NCBI GenBank assembly: GCA_023399275.1
Contig: JAEWQH010000035.1
Span: 1-25,901 of the forward strand
Reading direction: 5' to 3'
Length of the DNA stretch: 25,901 nucleotides
DNA from: Bacillota bacterium
GTDB taxonomy: Bacteria > Bacillota > Clostridia > Christensenellales > CAG-138
Below the pieces are notes generated by a model. The model worked only from the letters and a program-made list of their open reading frames with translations, did no database searches and had not been told where the DNA came from. Shown here piece by piece: positions 21,100 to 25,901 of the stretch. Position 1 is the first letter of the stretch. Every line of letters starts with the position of its first letter. The translations under genes were made by a program, and so were the position numbers.

Positions 21100-23011
21100 C
21101 GCCCTCTTTCCGCCCGTGAGCGTGCGGGAGCTGCACGCGCGTGGTATTGAGCAGCCGGATTTTGTCTTTATCACCGGAGACGCGTATATCGACCATCCGA
21201 GTTTTGGTGCCGCGATCATCACCCGTGTGCTCGAGAGCCGCGGCTACAGCGTGGGGCTCATCGTTCAGCCGGACTGGCATAGCGCGGAGGCGTTTCGCGC
21301 GTTGGGCAAGCCGCGGCTGGCATTTTTAGTCTCTTCCGGGAATATCGACAGCATGGTCAACCACTACGCCGTCTCCGGCGCGCGGCGGGATGTGGATGCG
21401 TATACCGAGGGCGGCAAAGCGGGGCGGCGGCCGGATCGCGCGGCGATCGTCTACGCAAACCGCTGCCGTGAGGCGTTCGCCGGTGTACCGCTGATCCTCG
21501 GCGGCATCGAAGCGAGCCTGCGCAGGTTTGCGCACTACGACTATTGGGACGACCGCGTGCGCCACAGCATCCTATACGATGCGTGCGCGGATCTGCTCGT
21601 CTACGGAATGGGTGAGCGCGCGATCGTGCAGATCGCCCGCGGGCTTGCGGCAGGTAAACGCATTTCAGAATTGACCGATATCCCGGGTACCTGCATACGC
21701 GTGTCCGGCCCGGAATGCGCGGCGGACGCGATTCGGCTGCCGTCCTATGGCGAGGTCGCGGCGGATAAACGAAAGTACTGCGAGGCGTTTGCCGCGCAGG
21801 CGCGCGAGCAGGACGCAATCCGCGGCAAACGGCTGCTGCAGCCGCATGAGAAGGGCTGCTTGCTTTGCAACCCGCCTGCGCAGCCGCTCTCCACCGCCGA
21901 GCTGGACGAAGTCTATGCGCTGCCGTTTACGCGTAGGCCGCATCCTTCGATCCGGGAACACGTGCCTGCGCTGGATGAGGTGTCGTTTTCCGTCACTTCC
22001 GCACGCGGGTGCTTCGGCAACTGCAGCTTCTGCGCGCTGACGTTTCATCAGGGACGCGTGGTGACGGGGCGGAGCCATGCTTCGATCTTGAGCGAGGCAG
22101 ACGCGCTCACGCGTGATCCCGCGTTTAAGGGATATATCCACGACGTCGGCGGCCCGACCGCCAACTTTCGGCACCCTGCCTGCGAAAAGCAGCTCAAGAG
22201 CGGTGCTTGTGCGCAGAAGCAGTGCATCGGCTTTACTCCTTGTAAAAATCTGGATACCTCCGAGGCGGACTATGTTGCACTGCTGCGCAAGCTGCGTAGC
22301 CTGCCTCGCGTGAAAAAGGTGTTTGTGCGCAGCGGCGTGCGTTACGATTACGCCATGCTGGATCGGGACGACGCGTTTTTGCGCGAGCTGATCGAGCACC
22401 ATGTCAGCGGCCAGCTCAAGGTCGCGCCGGAGCACGTCTCCGACCGTGTGCTTAAATATATGAACAAACCTCCGCACGCGGTCTACGAGCGCTTTGTGCA
22501 GAAGTACGAGGCGATCAACAAAAGCCTGGGGATGAAGCAGTACCTCGTTCCATATCTGATCAGTTCGCATCCGGGGGCCACGATGCACGACGCAATCGAG
22601 CTGGCGCAGTATCTCAAGCGAACAGGCCACCGGCCGGAACAGGTGCAGGACTTTTACCCGACGCCCGGCACCGCGTCTACCTGCATGTACCATACCGGAT
22701 TGGATCCCGCGACGATGCAGCCGGTCTATGTCGCAAAATCGCGTGAGGAGAAGGCGATGCAGCGCGCGCTGCTGCAATGCCACATCCGAAAAAATGAACC
22801 GTTGATCCGAAAGGCGCTGCGCGCCGCCGATCGCGAGGACCTCATAGGCCCCGGAAAAAACTGCCTGGTACCGGCGGAGCATGCTCCTGCCGAGGGAAGG
22901 CGTGCAAACGCGGGATACCCAGTAAAAGCGCGCGGCCGCAGCGTGGCCGGGAACGGCGGAAAACGGAAACCGGGGCGGAAGGGGCGCGCTTCGCGCCGCA
23001 CGGGCGGCTGA
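21086..23011 (+). CDS. YgiQ family radical SAM protein
   Basis: The 641-residue product belongs to the YgiQ (UPF0313) family, whose reaction is unknown. An N-terminal cobalamin-binding-like region (FVFITGDAYIDHPSFGAAIITRVLESRGYSV is family-typical, here at residues 18-48) is followed by the radical SAM cluster C309-x3-C313-x2-C316 in SARGCFGNCSFCALTFHQGR. DVGGPTANFRHPAC, LKVAPEHVSDRVLKYMNKP and DFYPTPGT are also present. The C-terminus is Lys/Arg-rich, as in homologues. The ATG at 21086 overlaps the DivIVA-like gene by 14 bases and has little ribosome binding site, suggesting coupling. The frame is open further upstream inside the DivIVA-like gene; that part is not homologous and was left out. 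Confidence 0.92.
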   Translation: MAKPDALFPPVSVRELHARGIEQPDFVFITGDAYIDHPSFGAAIITRVLESRGYSVGLIVQPDWHSAEAFRALGKPRLAFLVSSGNIDSMVNHYAVSGARRDVDAYTEGGKAGRRPDRAAIVYANRCREAFAGVPLILGGIEASLRRFAHYDYWDDRVRHSILYDACADLLVYGMGERAIVQIARGLAAGKRISELTDIPGTCIRVSGPECAADAIRLPSYGEVAADKRKYCEAFAAQAREQDAIRGKRLLQPHEKGCLLCNPPAQPLSTAELDEVYALPFTRRPHPSIREHVPALDEVSFSVTSARGCFGNCSFCALTFHQGRVVTGRSHASILSEADALTRDPAFKGYIHDVGGPTANFRHPACEKQLKSGACAQKQCIGFTPCKNLDTSEADYVALLRKLRSLPRVKKVFVRSGVRYDYAMLDRDDAFLRELIEHHVSGQLKVAPEHVSDRVLKYMNKPPHAVYERFVQKYEAINKSLGMKQYLVPYLISSHPGATMHDAIELAQYLKRTGHRPEQVQDFYPTPGTASTCMYHTGLDPATMQPVYVAKSREEKAMQRALLQCHIRKNEPLIRKALRAADREDLIGPGKNCLVPAEHAPAEGRRANAGYPVKARGRSVAGNGGKRKPGRKGRASRRTGG

Positions 23012-23020
23012 CGCGGCGGA

Positions 23021-23039
23021 TTGCGCGAAAATCGCGCAA
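23021..23039. repeat. 8-bp inverted repeat after the ygiQ-type gene
   Basis: TTGCGCGA (23021-23028) and TCGCGCAA (23032-23039) form a perfect 8-bp hairpin with a three-base loop, ten bases after the stop codon. No T run follows on the plus strand, so it is at best a weak terminator or an mRNA 3'-end stabiliser. Confidence 0.5.
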
Positions 23040-23066
23040 AAATCGCGACGGCAGGGATGTAAGTTG

Positions 23067-23095
23067 TTGACAAAACGCCGGTAAGCCGATACAAT
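23067..23095 (+). promoter_or_regulatory. Strong promoter for yceD-rpmF
   Basis: A consensus TTGACA (23067-23072), a 17-base spacer and TACAAT (23090-23095, five of six) form one of the strongest promoters in the window. Transcription would start near 23102, leaving a leader of about 85 bases. Confidence 0.85.
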
Positions 23096-23187
23096 ACATA
23101 GCGTTGCGTGGAAACGCGCGGTAGTTTTGTGCGCGCCGGCAGGTAGAGACGCGCCGATTTCCTCGGCGGCAAAAGGCGGTGGAGATC

Positions 23188-23649
23188 ATGCGGATTCGAG
23201 TTGCGGATGCGATTCGTCAGGCGGGGGAGACGTTCCCGTTTGAAGCGGCTGAGCTGTTTGGCGAGCAGAGCTATGGCGAGCGGACGGTTTTGTTTGCAGA
23301 GCCGGTCTCGGTTGTCGGGACGTATGTCTACGACGGCAAGGCGTTCACGGTGAGCGGTAGGGCGGAAGCCCTTGTCAACGCCGTATGCGCGCGCTGTACA
23401 AAACCGTTTGTCGAGCGCACCGCGTTTTCCTTTACGGAGCGATTCGTCAAGGGAGAGGACGAGGCGGACAACGACGAGACGTATCCTTACGCGGGCGACG
23501 AGCTGCTGCTGGATAAGGCCGTGCTGGACAATCTCTTTTTGGAGTTGCCCATTGCGAGTGTTTGCCGGCACGAATGCAAGGGGCTCTGTCCCGTCTGCGG
23601 TGCGGATCGAAACGCAACGGCATGCAATTGTACCACAGAGGAAGCCTAG
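23188..23649 (+). CDS. YceD family (DUF177) protein, 23S rRNA accumulation
   Basis: The 153-residue product is a DUF177/YceD protein, encoded directly upstream of rpmF in most bacteria and linked to 23S rRNA maturation or accumulation. It has VCARCTKPF (C67, C70) and the C-terminal cluster CRHECKGLCPVCGADRN...CNC (C126, C130, C134, C137, C146, C148), which probably binds metal. An acidic patch EDEADNDE precedes DELLLDKAVLDNLFLELP, the most conserved helix. The ATG at 23188 has GGTGGAG just upstream. A GTG at 23179 would add three residues. Confidence 0.93.
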   Translation: MRIRVADAIRQAGETFPFEAAELFGEQSYGERTVLFAEPVSVVGTYVYDGKAFTVSGRAEALVNAVCARCTKPFVERTAFSFTERFVKGEDEADNDETYPYAGDELLLDKAVLDNLFLELPIASVCRHECKGLCPVCGADRNATACNCTTEEA

Positions 23650-23695
23650 GGCGTTTGCCCCAAGCGCTATCAGATGAAGAATAGGAGGGATTATC

Positions 23696-23896
23696 ATGGC
23701 AGTACCCAAGAGAAAAACGTCCAAGGCAAGGCGTGACTCGCGCAGGGCGGCGACCTTCCAGGTTGCGAAAGTGCAGCTCGGCGAATGCCCGCAGTGCCAC
23801 TCGCTCGTACCGTCCCACACGGTATGCAAGACGTGTGGGTATTACGGCGGCAAGCTGGTCGTCGACATGGATCAGAAGGAAAAGAAGAACGCCTGA
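23696..23896 (+). CDS. rpmF: 50S ribosomal protein L32, zinc-binding form
   Basis: The 66-residue product begins MAVPKRKTSKARRDSRRA, the L32 signature. It keeps four cysteines, C31-x2-C34 and C44-x2-C47, marking the zinc-containing C+ form. Many bacteria carry a C- copy as well for zinc shortage; none is in this window. An AGGAGG ribosome binding site precedes the ATG at 23696. It is co-transcribed with yceD and followed by a strong terminator. Confidence 0.98.
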   Translation: MAVPKRKTSKARRDSRRAATFQVAKVQLGECPQCHSLVPSHTVCKTCGYYGGKLVVDMDQKEKKNA

Positions 23897-23915
23897 TCGC
23901 CCATCCTTCGAAATG

Positions 23916-23932
23916 TGTCGAACCCATCGACA
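23916..23932. repeat. TGTCGA/TCGACA inverted repeat after rpmF
   Basis: TGTCGA (23916-23921) and TCGACA (23927-23932) are separated by five bases. The left arm with the next base reads TGTCGAA, an exact match to the core Spo0A box. It lies about 110 bases before the plsX -35 and just ahead of the rpmF terminator. A regulatory role is possible but unproven. Confidence 0.4.
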
Positions 23933-23953
23933 ACAGGTTTGATAAAGCAAATT

Positions 23954-23993
23954 GACTTTTCGCGCCGTCCGGCACGAAAGGTCTTTTTGTCTT
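23954..23993 (+). terminator. Rho-independent terminator after rpmF
   Basis: GACTTTTCG (23954-23962) pairs with CGAAAGGTC (23975-23983), nine pairs with one G-U, with a GC-rich inner part, followed by TTTTTGTCTT. It separates yceD-rpmF from plsX. The 306-base gap 23897-24202 holds this terminator, the repeat at 23916-23932 and the plsX promoter and leader, and no gene. Confidence 0.85.
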
Positions 23994-24040
23994 TGCAGGC
24001 GAAAAAAACAGCGTGACGCTGCATAAAAAATGGAGATGCG

Positions 24041-24069
24041 TTGCGAAACAGGCGTATTTTTCGTATAAT
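24041..24069 (+). promoter_or_regulatory. Promoter of plsX
   Basis: TTGCGA (24041-24046), a 17-base spacer and a perfect TATAAT (24064-24069) form a strong promoter. The leader is about 127 bases and contains a 6-bp hairpin (24162-24167 with 24174-24179) that ends about 24 bases before the ATG and leaves the ribosome binding site free. I found no FapR-type operator. Confidence 0.8.
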
Positions 24070-24202
24070 AAACCAATCCACGTGTTTTCCGGCGCTTGGG
24101 GGCCGGCGGGCCGATGGAGCAAATCCGGCTTTTTTGCCGAAAAAAGACTGCGATTGGGATAGCGGCGGCTTTTCGCCGCGGAATTGGGAGAGGATTCGGG
24201 TT

Positions 24203-25222
24203 ATGAAGATTGCAATAGACGCGATGGGTGGTGATCACGCGCCCGCTGCGGTGCTGGAGGGCGTAAAGCTCGTTTTGCCGAAGCTCAAAGATGGCGTGTC
24301 GCTCATGCTCTATGGCGACGAGAGCGCCATTTTGGAGGGGTTTTCATCGCTTGGCGTGCACGACGGGCGAGTTACGGTCGTCTCTACGACGCAGGTGATC
24401 GCCACCGATGAGCAGCCGACGCTGGCCATCCGTAAAAAGAAGGATTCCTCCATGGTGCGCGCCATCGAGGCGGTAGCTGCCGGCGAGGCGGACTGCGTTC
24501 TCTCCGCAGGCAGCACAGGCGCGCTGCTGACTGGCGCGACGCTGATCATCAAGCGGCTCAAGGGCGTTAAGCGCCCCGCTCTGGCGAGCGTGATGCCCAC
24601 GCCGGAGGGCTGCGTGCTGCTGCTCGACTGCGGCGCAAACACCGACTGCAAGAGCGACTATCTCGTGCAGTTTGCGCTGATGGGCGCGGCATATATGCAG
24701 GGCGTCGTCGGCATCGGTAATCCGCGCGTGGGGCTTCTCAACAACGGCGCGGAGGAGGAGAAGGGCAACGAGCTGACGAAGCAGACACATCAACTGCTCA
24801 AGACGGCGCCTGTCAACTTCACCGGCAACTGCGAAGCACGCGATGTGCTCGGCGGAGATTTCGACGTGGTGGTTTGCGACGGGTTCGACGGCAACATCGT
24901 GCTCAAGAGCACGGAGGGGACTGCCGCGTTGATCATGAACCTGCTGCGGCAGGGGCTTACGTCCAGCCTGACTACGAAGATCGGCGCGCTGTTGTGCAAG
25001 CCCGCGTTTCGGCTGCTCAAGAGCAAGCTGGATTATACCGAGTACGGCGGCGCGCCGCTGCTCGGCGTCAACGGCGGTGTCATCAAGGCGCACGGCAGCT
25101 CAAACGGCAAGGCGTTTTGCTCGGCGATCCTGCAGGCGGAGAGGCTCGTCTCCTCCGAGATGACGAGCCGGCTTGGCGAGCGGATCGAAGCGTTCGGGCT
25201 GGCGGAACCGGCGGCGGAGTGA
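24203..25222 (+). CDS. plsX: Phosphate acyltransferase PlsX
   Basis: PlsX converts acyl-ACP to acyl-phosphate, the acyl donor for PlsY in phosphatidic acid synthesis, acting at the inner face of the membrane. The 339-residue product begins MKIAIDAMGGDHAP, the family signature. It continues with VLSAGSTGALL, LLDCGANTDCKSDYL, GIGNPRVGLLNNGAEEEKGNE and NCEARDVLGGDFDVVVCDGFDGNIVLKS, all conserved. GGAGAGG lies upstream of the ATG at 24203; the longer open frame upstream covers the promoter and was not used. It is followed by acpP, which supplies its acyl carrier. Confidence 0.97.
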   Translation: MKIAIDAMGGDHAPAAVLEGVKLVLPKLKDGVSLMLYGDESAILEGFSSLGVHDGRVTVVSTTQVIATDEQPTLAIRKKKDSSMVRAIEAVAAGEADCVLSAGSTGALLTGATLIIKRLKGVKRPALASVMPTPEGCVLLLDCGANTDCKSDYLVQFALMGAAYMQGVVGIGNPRVGLLNNGAEEEKGNELTKQTHQLLKTAPVNFTGNCEARDVLGGDFDVVVCDGFDGNIVLKSTEGTAALIMNLLRQGLTSSLTTKIGALLCKPAFRLLKSKLDYTEYGGAPLLGVNGGVIKAHGSSNGKAFCSAILQAERLVSSEMTSRLGERIEAFGLAEPAAE

Positions 25223-25274
25223 ACCCATGCGCATAAAAAGCCCTTGCTGAGCAGGGCGCTGCACGCGGCAAGCA

Positions 25275-25303
25275 TTGACAGAAGCCACCGTTTCCGATAG
25301 AAT
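25275..25303 (+). promoter_or_regulatory. Promoter of acpP
   Basis: A consensus TTGACA (25275-25280), a 17-base spacer and TAGAAT (25298-25303, five of six) give a strong promoter with transcription starting near 25310 and a leader of about 43 bases. It allows acpP to be expressed above plsX, in line with the high demand for acyl carrier protein. Confidence 0.85.
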
Positions 25304-25352
25304 ACTACGCGAATGAGATGCGTGAAAAAACGCGTTGAAAAGGAGTTTGACC

Positions 25353-25577
25353 ATGTATTTTGAAAAAGTTAGAGATATTATCGCCAAGCAGTTGGATATC
25401 GACGCCGCAACCATCACCATGGAGAGCCGCCTGATCGACGACCTGAAAGCGGATTCCCTCGACATCGTGGAGCTGATCATGGATCTCGAGCAGGAGTTCA
25501 ACATCGAGATTCCCGATGAAGAGCTGCCAAAGGTACAGACCGTAGCAGACATCGTCGGCTATCTGGAGAAGAAATAA
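25353..25577 (+). CDS. acpP: Acyl carrier protein
   Basis: The 74-residue acidic four-helix protein carries growing fatty acyl chains on a 4'-phosphopantetheine arm attached to S35 in the motif DLKADSLDIVEL. Helix III, EFNIEIPDEELPKVQTV, is also typical. The ATG at 25353 has AAAAGGAG eight bases upstream. The longer frame from 25335 would put the ribosome binding site inside the gene and was rejected. Neighbours plsX and rnc are the usual ones in Firmicutes. Confidence 0.97.
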   Translation: MYFEKVRDIIAKQLDIDAATITMESRLIDDLKADSLDIVELIMDLEQEFNIEIPDEELPKVQTVADIVGYLEKK

Positions 25578-25601
25578 CGGGACAACAGACTGATCGTTTA
25601 C

Positions 25602-25638
25602 CCGCATCCGAAGGCTGAGAGAGGGTGCGGTTTTTTTT
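25602..25638 (+). terminator. Rho-independent terminator after acpP
   Basis: CCGCATCC (25602-25609) pairs with GGGTGCGG (25623-25630), eight pairs with one T-G, followed by a run of eight T. It is the clearest terminator in the window. Confidence 0.93.
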
Positions 25639-25728
25639 GTAAGACACGCGCCGGCCGGTTTCGCGGCGCGATTGTGAACGGCCGCCGCGCCTGCGCGCAA
25701 AGAACCTTGGTTGCAAAAGGAATACTGG

Positions 25729-25901
25729 ATGACGCAGCAGCAAAATCAGCTCTCCGCGCTGGAGGAGACACTCGAATACCGCTTTGGCGACCGTTCCCTT
25801 CTGGAAACGGCGTTGACGCATACCTCGTTTGTCAAGGGCGACGGGCGGCGGCTGACGCACAACGAGCGACTGGAGTTTCTGGGCGACGCGGTGCTGGAGC
25901 T
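25729..25901 (+). CDS. rnc: Ribonuclease III, N-terminal part (cut by window edge)
   Basis: The 57 visible codons begin MTQQQNQLSALEETLEYRFGD and continue with LLETALTHTSFVKG and the RNase III signature NERLEFLGDAVLEL, which holds catalytic acidic residues. RNase III cuts double-stranded RNA, processing rRNA precursors and some mRNAs. The ATG at 25729 has AAGGA seven bases upstream. The C-terminal double-stranded RNA-binding domain lies outside the window. No obvious promoter was seen in the 90 bases after the acpP terminator. Confidence 0.95.
   Translation, partial: MTQQQNQLSALEETLEYRFGDRSLLETALTHTSFVKGDGRRLTHNERLEFLGDAVLE

Noticed and set aside
24076..24202. FapR operator or riboswitch in the plsX leader
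   Set aside because: No FapR-type palindrome and no known aptamer were recognised; only a simple 6-bp hairpin is present.
25602..25638. TPP riboswitch, suggested by CTGAGA near 25615
   Set aside because: The motif lies in the loop of a simple terminator after acpP; no other conserved THI-box elements or thiamine gene are present.

Overview
The window is chromosomal DNA of a fairly high-GC member of the Bacillota, most likely class Clostridia. The evidence is a stand-alone Spo0A-type DNA-binding domain, SepF and DivIVA homologues, Firmicutes-style gene order around nusA-infB and plsX-acpP-rnc, strong AGGAGG ribosome binding sites and sigma-A-type promoters with 17-bp spacers. A Christensenellales- or Oscillospirales-like lineage would fit the GC content and the oxygen-sensitive enzymes, but the sequence alone does not settle it.

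Bases 1-3800 are a set of unrelated single genes. They are the 5' end of an iron-containing alcohol dehydrogenase (minus), a receiver-less Spo0A effector-domain protein (plus), a glycyl-radical-enzyme activase with two extra 4Fe-4S motifs and no visible partner enzyme (minus), endonuclease IV (minus) and a FabG-like short-chain reductase (plus) that looks leaderless.

Bases 3890-12780 hold the classic transcription/translation operon rimP-nusA-ylxR-(L7Ae family)-infB-rbfA-nrnA-truB-ribF, then rpsO with its own promoter and terminator. A strong promoter and a terminator-like hairpin precede rimP. Many genes overlap or are 1-10 bases apart, suggesting coupled translation.

Bases 12870-17440 hold a secreted metallophosphoesterase sitting between rpsO and pnp, then pnp, a 25-bp-period tandem repeat, and an M16 zinc protease. 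Bases 17488-19734 hold a compact overlapping group: an all-alpha dUTPase-like NTP pyrophosphatase, a single-pass membrane protein resembling an HlyD adaptor, and the PLP-homeostasis protein YggS. It leads into the cell-division genes sepF and a divIVA-like gene, then a YgiQ-type radical SAM protein.

From 23067 to the end, three well-formed promoters drive yceD-rpmF, plsX and acpP in turn (large ribosomal subunit and lipid synthesis). The start of rnc runs off the right edge.

No prophage, insertion sequence, CRISPR array, tRNA or rRNA was seen, and I did not identify a clearly new multi-gene system. The observations most worth a second look are the orphan Spo0A effector domain with an ATG-TGA start-stop over its GTG start, the leaderless reductase, the phosphoesterase inserted between rpsO and pnp, the 25-bp repeat array, and the adaptor-like membrane protein ahead of yggS-sepF.
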